Shown in pieces: positions 17,376 to 25,952 of a DNA stretch of 42,492 bases (position 1 is the first letter of the stretch; each line of letters starts with the position of its first letter). The DNA comes from Clostridiales bacterium (GTDB lineage: Bacteria > Bacillota > Clostridia > Lachnospirales > Lachnospiraceae). The position numbers and the translations under genes are program-made. The notes under the pieces are model-generated. The model was given only the letters and a program-made list of their open reading frames with translations, had not been told where the DNA came from and made no database searches. Where the stretch lies: positions 1 to 42,492 of the forward strand of contig JAATFT010000047.1 of NCBI GenBank assembly GCA_015655075.1, written 5' to 3'.

Positions 17376-18383
17376 ATGCCAACTAGCTTTTTATTTGACG
17401 GTTCAGAAGTTTCTAAAGATATGATACGAATACACTTTTTATACTGTGATGACGGATTTAAAGTCTTGCCTCCAAGTTATCTATCAACCTATATCAGCAG
17501 CGGCTCCAAAAATGGAATCGGTAATTTCAAAGATTTAGCCCAATATGAAAAAGAGCTTGATTCCGCTATTAGTTTTGTAAATAAAAACACCGTGAATCAA
17601 CTGTCAACTAGCGATTGGGAGTTGTTTAATCGCTTTCTTAATGAATATATAGATTATTTCAAAAATTCTCCAAAACATGCAGACCCAAGTCTTGAAACCG
17701 GTGAAGATGGTTTAACGTATATTAATCTTATTGCTCCAGAACTATTAGATGCATTCAAAGATGAAACAGATACGCTTAAAATGAGTACATTTAAGTATAT
17801 GCTGTCGGTAAATAATGCTTACGCTATTGCATCAACGCTCAATCCACAGGATGATATCGTTGTAACAAATAATAGTAAAAAGATTATCGAATCCTTTAAA
17901 CACCATTCTCCGACATATAAAATTTCAGATACTATTCAAAATGCAACATCCATACTATTACCCAATTACAAGAACCTTTCTTTGGTTGATACAATGGAAA
18001 TTAAGCTAAAAGCAAAAGATGAATTAGATGAGATGAATCACTATCTTTCTACTGTATTAAGTGATAATAGTGGTGATATGGCTGCAATAGAGCAACAAAT
18101 CAGAAATAAGGTGGAACCAGCTATAAAAAATATAGAGCATAAAATTCGTGGAATAAAATATGGTTTAGCTCAAAAACTATTAGCCGAACTTAAAACCCCA
18201 GCCTCCTATTTGCCATTAATTATTAGTTTTGTTGCAGATGCTAAACCAGAGGTTTCACTAACTGCATCTCTTTTACTCATTGCCTCAGGAGCAGCAATTG
18301 ATTATGCAAAGCAGCGCCACGAAATAAAAGCAGAATCTCTATACTGTGTTCATAGGTTAAGAAAATTAGCGGATAAAAAATAA
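17376..18383 (+). CDS. Unrecognised 335-residue protein beside tRNA-Leu
   Basis: I do not recognise this protein. ATG 17376 is favoured over GTG 17364, because the GTG overlaps the AGGAGG (17359-17364). There is no signal peptide. Residues 1-40 look globular (TSFLFDGSEVSKDMIRIHFL); the middle (about 60-180) is mostly helical with many Asp/Asn; about 195-255 are Lys/Glu-rich helices (DTMEIKLKAKDELDEMNHYL, IEHKIRGIKYGLAQKLLAEL). A hydrophobic stretch at about 265-305 (LPLIISFVAD, SLTASLLLIASGAAIDYAKQ) could be one or two membrane helices. No catalytic motif is seen. It stands alone between a tRNA terminator and its own terminator, a typical place for an accessory or defence-type gene, but nothing in the sequence shows such a role. 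Confidence 0.75.
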   Translation: MPTSFLFDGSEVSKDMIRIHFLYCDDGFKVLPPSYLSTYISSGSKNGIGNFKDLAQYEKELDSAISFVNKNTVNQLSTSDWELFNRFLNEYIDYFKNSPKHADPSLETGEDGLTYINLIAPELLDAFKDETDTLKMSTFKYMLSVNNAYAIASTLNPQDDIVVTNNSKKIIESFKHHSPTYKISDTIQNATSILLPNYKNLSLVDTMEIKLKAKDELDEMNHYLSTVLSDNSGDMAAIEQQIRNKVEPAIKNIEHKIRGIKYGLAQKLLAELKTPASYLPLIISFVADAKPEVSLTASLLLIASGAAIDYAKQRHEIKAESLYCVHRLRKLADKK

Positions 18384-18472
18384 ATATAGAAAAGATATAT
18401 TTAATTGTAATATTCGTTTGCTTGTAGCCGTAAAGCCTTATTTTTGCGGGTTCCCGAGTTTCGTTATGAACA

Positions 18473-18532
18473 TTCACATAAAAAAAGATATAGTTTTCCG
18501 CCAAGGGGAAACTATATCTTTTTTTATGTGAA
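18473..18532 (+). terminator. Long bidirectional terminator
   Basis: A 24-bp inverted repeat (TTCACATAAAAAAAGATATAGTTT, given here as arms 18473-18496 and 18509-18532) encloses a GC-rich loop TCCGCCAAGGGG. A-runs and T-runs in the arms supply a U tract on both strands. It follows the unrecognised gene by 90 bases. Confidence 0.85.
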
Positions 18533-18788
18533 AATTCATGATTTGATTATAAAAACAATAGGGTATTTGTGTATAATTAAGCGTATATAATGAGAAATTA
18601 CCTTGACTTAACAAAAGCAGATATTTCCCGAACTCCCGTCACATGAAATAGCAAGTGATATGCACACTTCCCTTGTGTAAGCTACGTTTTGTTTTGTGCC
18701 CCTCCATATCCTATAGCTATATTCGCCTAAGTTTCCATTCTAAAAGTTTCTCAGCTATTCTTCTGAACTCCACATACTAATTGTTATT

Positions 18789-18905
18789 GACCGGTAAAAC
18801 GGCTATCGATGAATAACCTATTCCCATTTCGTCCGGATAAGCCGTTTGAATAGTATCTTCGCGAAGCATAACGCTATTTACTTTACAATTTCGCCTTATT
18901 CATCT
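18789..18905 (-). other. Possible decayed coding stretch in an 830-base gap
   Basis: Between 18533 and 19204 there is no complete gene. On the minus strand a short frame reads VNSVMLREDTIQTAYPDEMG then IGYSSIAVLPVNNN before a stop, with codon use that looks protein-like; further downstream another frame reads FRRIAEKLLEWKLRRI. It may be a frame-broken relic. The family is not recognised. Confidence 0.25.
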
Positions 18906-19217
18906 ATAATAAGCCTTAAAGACATAGAATAATTTGCCTTTTACATGCTAAATAAGCAACTGGAGTTTTGTTGTGATACTAAATTCCACTTACTGTAATA
19001 TTTGTATGTGGAGTGGAATTCTGTCCGTGCTTTTCTTTTAGTGTTTTAGTAATGCTGGTTTCAGTATTTCGTGATCAGGTTCTATTTCTATAAAGACAGC
19101 TTTTGAAGGTAATATTTTTGCTTTAAAAAGTAAACTTCTAATATGACACAATGATTGGGGTATTCCACTAGATTATGTAAAACCTATGACCCTCAAAGAT
19201 TCATAAGGAGGTAAATG

Positions 19218-20042
19218 ATGAGTACTATTATAATGAAAGATGGCACTGAGATTTATTACAAGGATTGGGGCACAGGGCAACCTGTTGTATTTAGTCATGG
19301 CTGGCCACTCAACGCAGATAGTTGGGAAACTCAAATGATGTTTTTGGCATCTAAAGGTTATCGCTGTATTGCACATGATCGACGCGGACATGGACGTTCG
19401 AGTCAGCCATGGAACGGGAATGAGATGGACACCTATGCTGATGATCTCTCGGAACTCATTGAAAAACTTGATTTGAAGGATGCTTTTCTAATTGGTTTTT
19501 CAGCTGGTGGCGGTGAAATCACCCGCTATATCGGTCGCCATGGCACGAAACGTCTGGCTAAAATTGCACTAATTTCGGCCGTTCCGCCATTAATGCTGAA
19601 AACGCCGGCAAATCCGGGTGGTTTACCAATTGAGGGGTTTGATAAAATACGTACCAACTCTATTAATGATCGTTCACAGTTTTATAAAGATCTTGCAAAT
19701 GGCCCATTCTTTGGAGCCAATAGACCTGGGTCAAAAGTTTCTCAAGGTATGATTGACTCGTTCTGGCTTCAAGGGATGAAAGCCGGCAGCAAAAATACCT
19801 ACGACTGTATCAAGGCATTCTCCGAGACGGATTTTACCGAGGGTTTGAAGAAAATTGATATACCAACATTAATTATTCACGGGGATGATGATCAGATTGT
19901 GCCAATTGGTGCATCGGCTCTCCATTCAGCAGAAATAATAAAGAATGCGACTTTAAAAATTTATCCTGGAGCGCCTCATGGAATCCCGTATACGCATAAA
20001 GATCAACTTAATGAAGATCTTCTTGCATTTCTTAAGCTTTGA
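19218..20042 (+). CDS. Alpha/beta hydrolase, haloperoxidase/arylesterase type
   Basis: A 274-residue cytosolic hydrolase close to non-heme chloroperoxidases and arylesterases with perhydrolase activity. The oxyanion strand is [14 protein letters not shown]; the [11 protein letters not shown] segment is characteristic of the group. The nucleophile elbow GFSAGGGE gives S95, the acid is D225 in HGDDDQIVP, and the base is H254 in GAPHGIP. Length is normal. AAGGAGG ends 6 bases before ATG 19218, better than ATG 19215. It stands alone with long untranslated flanks, so it offers no pathway context. The physiological substrate is unknown. Confidence 0.92.
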   Translation: MSTIIMKDGTEIYYKDWGTGQPVVFSHGWPLNADSWETQMMFLASKGYRCIAHDRRGHGRSSQPWNGNEMDTYADDLSELIEKLDLKDAFLIGFSAGGGEITRYIGRHGTKRLAKIALISAVPPLMLKTPANPGGLPIEGFDKIRTNSINDRSQFYKDLANGPFFGANRPGSKVSQGMIDSFWLQGMKAGSKNTYDCIKAFSETDFTEGLKKIDIPTLIIHGDDDQIVPIGASALHSAEIIKNATLKIYPGAPHGIPYTHKDQLNEDLLAFLKL

Positions 20043-20250
20043 CACTATATGACAACAACCAGGATTTACAAATCATAAAAAGGGGATAGGTACTAACTGG
20101 CCAGCTCGCGTATATCAATATTCACAAAGGGAAGTGCGACGGTCATTTTCTCGACTGCCGCGCTCCGTGTCCTGGTATGGTAAATACTGGTAAGGTTAGT
20201 TGGGTAAGTATTGACACTAGAGCGTGTTAGTATTTGTTGGAGGATGAATA

Positions 20251-20295
20251 ATGAATACCACATCCCGCTTAGCTGTGATCCCGAAATTCAAATAA
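20251..20295 (+). other. Mini-ORF in the gap before the orphan binding protein
   Basis: A good GGAGG (20239-20243) precedes ATG 20251 and a 14-codon frame reading MNTTSRLAVIPKFK. It may be the surviving start of a lost gene or a chance ORF. The rest of 20043-20396 shows nothing recognisable. Confidence 0.2.
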
Positions 20296-20396
20296 ATATC
20301 GTTTTTATAAATCGCATCTTGCCATATGCACATCAGGAAAATTCAGTGCCGTGAAATTCCTCCGATAGCGAAACATAAAAAAATAAAAAAAGAGTA

Positions 20397-20427
20397 TTGA
20401 CTCTATAGCGATTATAGACTTTATAAT
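20397..20427 (+). promoter_or_regulatory. Candidate promoter with internal palindrome
   Basis: TTGACT (20397-20402) and TATAAT (20422-20427) are separated by 19 bases. The spacer contains the palindrome CTATA-GCGAT-TATAG (20403-20417), placed where a repressor or activator could act on promoter geometry. It lies 244 bases before the orphan binding-protein gene. Confidence 0.5.
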
Positions 20428-20467
20428 GAAATCCGACGAGGAAAAATGAAATAAACCGCATCGTATT

Positions 20468-20507
20468 ATGAGCAAAGGCGCTTACCGCTTTGCTCATTTT
20501 GTTTTTT
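20468..20507 (+). terminator. Leader terminator before the orphan binding protein
   Basis: ATGAGCAAAG (20468-20477) pairs with CTTTGCTCAT (20488-20497) and is followed by TTTTGTTTTTTT. It starts about 35 nt after the predicted transcription start and ahead of the gene, so it is either an attenuator or the end of a short RNA. Confidence 0.65.
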
Positions 20508-20670
20508 TAAAAGAAGCGGTCAGGGCGGAAATGGGTATGAGAATATCAAAACAGATGGGTTCCCGGCGGCTTTGATCAGCGTGAATATATAAACGATTGA
20601 TAAAATCAAAACAAAAAGCACGCTGAATTCCACGCAAATTCAACATCATCAATACATAGGAGGCTTAATT

Positions 20671-21591
20671 ATGAAAAAAATTGGGAAAAGATCTCTGATC
20701 GCATTGCTTTTGTGTATGGCTTTGCTTGCAAGCTGTCTTACAGGCTGCGGAGGCAATCCAGATTCTGAATCGGCAGGTTCCGCAGACACTTCTGCGGCGG
20801 GGTCTTCGGCAGACGGGCCGATTCAGGTTGTTGTCGCAGGCACACCAGCATATTCGCCGTATACTTATGTGGGAGAGAACGGAGAGGAAACCGGTTTTGA
20901 CATCGAAGTTGTACGCGCAATCGATGAAATCTCGCCTGAAATTGAATGCGAATTTACGTATACCTCGTGGGATACGTTAATGCCCGGTCTTGATGCGGGA
21001 AGATTTGACATTGTCTGCAACCAACTTGGCAGAAATGCGCAACGGGAAGAAATGTATACGTTTGGGAACTTGCCGTTTGCCTGTACCGTTAGTGCGCTTA
21101 TTGTTAACGCGAAACACTCCGACTGGACAGGCTGGGAAAGTTTGAGCGGCATAGTGGCATGCAGCACAGGATCCAGTTTTACTACTAAGATGGAGGCGTA
21201 TTTGGAAAAAAATCCTGGCGCATTTACCATTACTTATACGGAATCCGGATTTGATCAGGTATTGGAAGATGTTGCAAACAGCCGTGCAGATGCAACGATG
21301 GAAGATCCCAATGTAGCACGGATTAAAGCGAAGGAGAACGGTCTGGAAGATTCTATCCATATCATAGACTTGCTGGATAAGGTTTCAAATGTATACTTCA
21401 TGTTTGCGAAAACAGACAAAGGGGAGGAATTAGCCAAAATAATAGACAAATACCTGCCACAGCTGTATTATGACGGAACTCTGTCAGAATTGGCAAATGA
21501 ATATTTAGGTTCAGATAACTGTATCAAGGCGCTTCCTGCAAATGGTTTTTATACACAGGCAACGTTAGAAGAGTTTAGAAGCGCACAGTGA
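20671..21591 (+). CDS. Orphan polar amino-acid binding lipoprotein
   Basis: A 306-residue SBP family 3 protein. The signal ends LTGC with lipid-modified C26, then a short Ser/Ala/Gly-rich linker, then the binding domain (YSPYTYVGENGEETGFDIEVV, DTLMPGLDAGRFDIVCNQLG, DGTLSELANEYLG). AGGAGG is 7 bases upstream of the ATG. It is related to the lipoprotein at 5291 but clearly divergent. No permease or ATPase follows: downstream DNA is decayed. It may serve the importer at 5291-8561 as a second binding protein, as in the TcyJ/TcyK pair, or be what is left of another importer. Ligand unknown. Confidence 0.9.
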   Translation: MKKIGKRSLIALLLCMALLASCLTGCGGNPDSESAGSADTSAAGSSADGPIQVVVAGTPAYSPYTYVGENGEETGFDIEVVRAIDEISPEIECEFTYTSWDTLMPGLDAGRFDIVCNQLGRNAQREEMYTFGNLPFACTVSALIVNAKHSDWTGWESLSGIVACSTGSSFTTKMEAYLEKNPGAFTITYTESGFDQVLEDVANSRADATMEDPNVARIKAKENGLEDSIHIIDLLDKVSNVYFMFAKTDKGEELAKIIDKYLPQLYYDGTLSELANEYLGSDNCIKALPANGFYTQATLEEFRSAQ

Positions 21592-21679
21592 CTTGTCGGT
21601 ATCCCGGGGCATATCGCCGAATCTGTGCTTTTCAGGCTTGAACAATCTCATCCAAAATCTTTGCTGTCCCCTCAATGCT

Positions 21680-21871
21680 CTACAAGCTGCTGTCCATCAG
21701 CAGTTCTTTATGCGCATAGTCATGAGGCAGATACCCCGCATAACTCTTATGGTATTGATCTCTTACCCTGTCTATTCTCTGAATCATTTTTCTCGCCGTA
21801 TCTTCATTCATCCTCAAATAATCCACATAGTTGCGCAGCCAATATAATGCCGGCAATACTTCCGGTGGCAA
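21680..21871 (-). other. Decayed DNA after the orphan binding protein
   Basis: No intact gene exists between 21592 and 21945. One minus-strand frame gives 63 residues (LRNYVDYLRMNEDTARKMIQ and so on) and another gives a hydrophobic piece (GLIATGSIAGIILAAQLCGL). They overlap in different frames, which suggests a frame-broken relic of a membrane protein. I cannot name the family. Confidence 0.25.
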
Positions 21872-21945
21872 TTAGTCCTGCTCCCGGAAACCATAATCCC
21901 CAGAACTAGGCAAAACCCCAATGAGAGGCGCAGAATTATAAAGGG

Positions 21946-22062
21946 GGCTGTCACACTATGATTTGGCGGCATATCAATTTTAATACCGCTATAGCACTTT
22001 TAATGTGTAATCGGCTTAGTAAAGCTCCAAATATGGCAAAGAATAACGTTCGTGCGACAGCC
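21946..22062. mobile_element. MITE-like element, GGCTGTC(A/G)CAC inverted ends
   Basis: About 117 bases bounded by inverted ends GGCTGTCACAC (21946-21956) and GTGCGACAGCC (22052-22062). The inside carries no ORF. The ends resemble those of DDE-type insertion sequences common in Clostridia, so this may be a non-autonomous derivative. Only one copy is seen here. Confidence 0.45.
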
Positions 22063-22130
22063 TCTTTTCTTTGGCACGTTCAAAAAATTTCGGATGTGTT
22101 TTGTTGCACACCGGGTATAAGCAGTCATTT

Positions 22131-25100
22131 TTACCCATCCGTTTGAAGATAGTCAAAAAGAGTGAATTGATATGTATCAGGTGCCTTCCTGCCCTCAAAA
22201 GCGTCTCCCGCCATATAGGACCGCTCAGGGATATCGTCAAGAAAGGGAGACGGAGACGAGGAAGTGAGCATGACAAGTTCATCCTTCGCCCTTGTCATGC
22301 CTACATAAAAGAGCCGTCTTTCCTCTTGTGTATCACAGTCGCCGGCGTGATTTTTAAAAGGAATCGTCCCTTCGTTTAAACCGCACAGGAATACAACGGG
22401 AAATTCAAGCCCTTTGGACCCGTGCATGGTTATGAGAGAAACCGCATCGGGAGAATAAACCCTGCCGCCGCTGCGCACCAGGTCGCTTTCGCGTCCGAGC
22501 ACAAGATCCTGAAGGAAGGACTCCATTTTGCTGTGCAAAACAGCCGTATTGGAAAGCAATTCCATGCTTCTGACACCTTCCTGCCCGTTGTCGCTGATCC
22601 AGGATTCCAGCAGCCTTTGCGGCTTTTCTTTGGGGAGCATAATCTCATACCTGCAAAGCAGCTCCGCGAATTTCTGAAGAATGTCCGAGACTGGCTGCGG
22701 TCTGGAGGCTTTAAGAATGGCCGCAAGAGACGGCACGCTTTTTTCAGCCCCGTCGTAAGTTTCGAGAATTTCCTGCATTAGACCGGAGGGAAAACCGTCC
22801 AATGTCCTTAAGTACATCATCAGGGAAATGCGGTCCTCCGGATTAAGCAGGAGCCGGAAAAAGGCCACCGCCTTTTGAACCTCGCGGTCGGAGAGAAATT
22901 CGTTTCGCCCGGCGACCGTATAGGGTATGCCTTCTTTTTGCAGGCATTGCTCCAATACTTCCGCTTGGCGGTTCACACGGTACAGCACGGCGATGTCGGA
23001 AAAGCCCCGCGGGTTGTCGGAACCAGCTTTTTTCCGAGGCGTATGCGCGTCAAGCATATCAATGCCGCCGACCATGTTGTTGATTTCCTTTGCCACAAAC
23101 ACTGCCTCCGAAAAGGCGTCATCCGCTTTCAGAAGGCGCGTTTGAACGCCTTTTCCCCTGTTTGTCTCCAGAAAACGGGCATGGCTTCCGGCCGCCTTTA
23201 ATGAAATGACCGCTTTTGCACAACAAAGAATCTCCGGCGTCGAGCGATAATTCCGGGTAAGACTGATTTCCCTGACTTTATGAAATTCTTTATAGAACTT
23301 TTCAAAATACCGGGGGTCCGAACCCCTGAAACCGTAGATGGATTGGTCGGGGTCTCCAATGATAAAAATACTTTTACTGTTTTTGCCCCACTCCTTGATC
23401 AGACGGTACTGAATATCATTTATATCCTGGAACTCGTCCACAAGAAGATGAGAAAAGGAGTCCCAAAAGCCTTCCTCTCCCATATCCTCTCTCTCTTCAA
23501 ACTGTTCAAGCACTTTTAGAAGAATGTCGTCGTAATCCAATACACCATACCGCTCAAGCTCGGCGCAGTACAAATCGTATACCTCCGGCGGAACCTTTAC
23601 GCTTCCTTCAGCGGGCTGTGCACCGCTTTTTATCCACGAAATCCCGCGGAGAACATCTCGCGGAGAATTTTTCAAATGGAGACTTTTCAGGATCTCTTCG
23701 ACAATAGAGAGCGCATTCACCTCGTCAATCAGCGTGACGTCTTTTCCGCCGTTTTGCCTGGAGAGGCTCTGCAGACATATGGAGTGGAAGGTACCTATGG
23801 TCATATCTTTCACGGCACGCTTGCTTCCGAAATGCTTCTCTAAGCGCTCGCGCATCTCACCCGCCGCCTTATTGGTAAAGGTAACGGCAGTGATCTGGGA
23901 AGGCTGCACGCCGCATGCTTCAACGAGATAAGCGATGCGGTTGACGAGCGTCTTTGTTTTACCCGTTCCGGGACCCGCAATAACCGCAATGGCACGATCA
24001 GAGGCGGAGACGGCTTCCCACTGCTCCTTGTTCAATCCGTAACGTATGTCGCCGCCGGTCTTTTGGAGCGTGTCCGTGGTATTTACCCGATGACTTGCCT
24101 CCTGCTCTGATGAGGTTCTATGTATCTGTCCTTCCGGCATCTTGGAACTATCCGGCAGGGATTCGGATTTAACTTTTTTCTCAACATAAAAACTCATCTG
24201 ACCAAAGAGCTGACTGATCTCGTTTTTGTCCAGAATTTTAATTTTGCCGTATTTGCCGTCATATCCGGGTTCAATATCCACTTTACCGCATCGAAGTCTG
24301 CGGATACCTTCGGCGACAAGAGGACCCGCCTTATTCTCAATATCGGCAAGCTGCGCCTCACGGAGAATAAAGAGCTCGGGCCCCAGGTTCTGTATCAGAT
24401 AACTATATTTTTCCTTTACTTTCACACTTGCGGCGGTAAGTCCCGTCGATGCGGCAATCACCTCGTGAAGGGGGACAAGGTTTTCAAAGGGCCTGGCTTT
24501 CGGGAGAATAAAGCCCTCCTCCCGGTCCGCAAGTTCCTCCACCCTGTGGAGCACGCCCACCGTAATCCTGTCACCGCATACGGGACAGATACCCGAAGCG
24601 GCTTCGGTCTCTAAAGGCTTAAGGCACACCTTGCAGTTTCTGTGTCCGTCGTAGTGGTATTTCCCTTCCTCCGGGAAAAATTCGATTGTACCATAAAATT
24701 CATTTGAGTTGCGGTTTTGAAGCGCCCGGGCTATATGTGGGTAAGAGAGGACCGTGTCAAAAAGATTCGCCTCCCTCGCCAGATTCCCCGGCGAATGGGC
24801 GTCCGAATTGGACACCAGCGTGTACTTGTCCAACGCGGAAAGGCGCCAGTTCATCGGCGGATCTGAGGAAAGTCCCGTTTCGAGCGCATAGATATGATCT
24901 GTCAGATCCTCAAAGCACTCTCTGATATCGTCAAAGCCTGAATAAGCCCCGAACAGGGAAAAATGAGGAGTCCATATATGGGCGGGAATGAAAATCGCGT
25001 CCGGGCATACGTCGAGTGTGATTTCTAAAAGATCCCGGCTGTCAAGTCCTAGGATCGGTCTGCCGTCGGAATGCAGATTGCCTATGACCTCAAGTCGGCG

Positions 25101-25457
25101 TGATAAGGCTTCGGCCTGGTCGAGTCCGGGAAGAAGAATCACGTTGTGAACCTTCCTGACCTTTCCGTTCTTTTTGTAAATGGAGCTGATTTCGCCGGAT
25201 ATGATGAATCTTGGGCTAAAACCTGCTTCCGCAATTTTTTCTTTTTTGCAAAACTCTTTCTTCAGCCTATAAAGACCCTCTTCAGCCGGGACGAGCTTCT
25301 CTTTTAATTCCTCGCGCCAAACCGGGTGGGTGAAGTCCCCCGTTCCGATTAAGGAAAGTCCTTTCCGTCTGCCCCACAACTCGAGGAATTCAGGCACACA
25401 GTCCTTGCTAGTCGCCCTGGCATATTTTGAATGAATATGAAAATCGGCAATAAACAT
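22131..25457 (-). CDS. EndoQ-like PHP nuclease fused to UvrD/Rep helicase
   Basis: A 1108-residue fusion. Residues 1-400 resemble endonuclease Q (TIGR00375-type PHP): metal-site motifs DFHIHS (5-10), GTGDFTHP (38-45), SGEIS (87-91), IPAHIWTP (157-164) and SNSDAHSP (216-223), then a zinc finger C275/C278/C291/C294 followed by TVGVLHRVEELADRE. EndoQ enzymes cut DNA 5' of deaminated bases. After a polar linker (430-470) comes a superfamily 1A helicase: Q-motif GLNKEQWEAV, Walker A AGPGTGKT (494-501), TFTNKAAGEMRERL, DEFQDIND, GDPDQSIYGFRG, TRNYRST, TMHGSKGLEFPVVFLCGLNEGTIP and YVGMTRAKDEL. A role in repair of deaminated DNA coupled to unwinding is inferred. It has no operon partner; weak AAAGGAA lies upstream of the ATG. 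Confidence 0.85.
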   Translation of the reverse strand: MFIADFHIHSKYARATSKDCVPEFLELWGRRKGLSLIGTGDFTHPVWREELKEKLVPAEEGLYRLKKEFCKKEKIAEAGFSPRFIISGEISSIYKKNGKVRKVHNVILLPGLDQAEALSRRLEVIGNLHSDGRPILGLDSRDLLEITLDVCPDAIFIPAHIWTPHFSLFGAYSGFDDIRECFEDLTDHIYALETGLSSDPPMNWRLSALDKYTLVSNSDAHSPGNLAREANLFDTVLSYPHIARALQNRNSNEFYGTIEFFPEEGKYHYDGHRNCKVCLKPLETEAASGICPVCGDRITVGVLHRVEELADREEGFILPKARPFENLVPLHEVIAASTGLTAASVKVKEKYSYLIQNLGPELFILREAQLADIENKAGPLVAEGIRRLRCGKVDIEPGYDGKYGKIKILDKNEISQLFGQMSFYVEKKVKSESLPDSSKMPEGQIHRTSSEQEASHRVNTTDTLQKTGGDIRYGLNKEQWEAVSASDRAIAVIAGPGTGKTKTLVNRIAYLVEACGVQPSQITAVTFTNKAAGEMRERLEKHFGSKRAVKDMTIGTFHSICLQSLSRQNGGKDVTLIDEVNALSIVEEILKSLHLKNSPRDVLRGISWIKSGAQPAEGSVKVPPEVYDLYCAELERYGVLDYDDILLKVLEQFEEREDMGEEGFWDSFSHLLVDEFQDINDIQYRLIKEWGKNSKSIFIIGDPDQSIYGFRGSDPRYFEKFYKEFHKVREISLTRNYRSTPEILCCAKAVISLKAAGSHARFLETNRGKGVQTRLLKADDAFSEAVFVAKEINNMVGGIDMLDAHTPRKKAGSDNPRGFSDIAVLYRVNRQAEVLEQCLQKEGIPYTVAGRNEFLSDREVQKAVAFFRLLLNPEDRISLMMYLRTLDGFPSGLMQEILETYDGAEKSVPSLAAILKASRPQPVSDILQKFAELLCRYEIMLPKEKPQRLLESWISDNGQEGVRSMELLSNTAVLHSKMESFLQDLVLGRESDLVRSGGRVYSPDAVSLITMHGSKGLEFPVVFLCGLNEGTIPFKNHAGDCDTQEERRLFYVGMTRAKDELVMLTSSSPSPFLDDIPERSYMAGDAFEGRKAPDTYQFTLFDYLQTDG

Positions 25458-25793
25458 ATTTATAGATATTCCTTTCTAAAAATTTATGGCACAAAACAGC
25501 CATGCAAAAGAAACGGGCATCGTGTGCCTAGCCATGGTTGCCGCGCCAGCTGATATAAGACTCAAAATAAAAGTATAATACCTGCTTTAGCAGATATTAT
25601 ACCATAAAATATTTTTTTCTTCTATAATATTCCACTTTTCTATCTTGTGTTTGTCCTGATTCTCCATACTGGCGCCATAACCGCACCGCTTGCCATGGTA
25701 TAGATAACGGAATCTCTATATGTTCTCTGGCAAAATAGCCGCTTTTGCTATTCTTCTATGGCCAGCATGTCTTTTACGGGACTATTCATGCTA

Positions 25794-25952
25794 GAGCGTG
25801 TTTGAAAAATCATCGCACCGTTCTGAATGCCCCACTTTGCGGTATACTACGTCGCAATTTTAGGAACGTAGCACCCTACGCGCCCAAAATCGCTCCTTGC
25901 CTCCCACAAAGTGGAGCATCCAGCCCGGCACAAGCAATTTTCAAACACGCTC
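25794..25952. mobile_element. TA-flanked MITE (copy 1)
   Basis: A 159-base element with perfect 15-base inverted ends GAGCGTGTTTGAAAA / TTTTCAAACACGCTC, flanked on both sides by TA. A TA duplication is typical of IS630/Tc1-mariner transposition. It has no ORF and shares most of its length with the inverted copy at 39457. Its right end lies against the response-regulator gene and supplies that gene's TAG stop. The rest of 25458-25793 holds no gene. Confidence 0.8.

Noticed and set aside
20210..20235. CTAGAGCGTGTT resembling the end of the TA-flanked MITE.
   Set aside because: Only about 12 bases match and there is no second end nearby.
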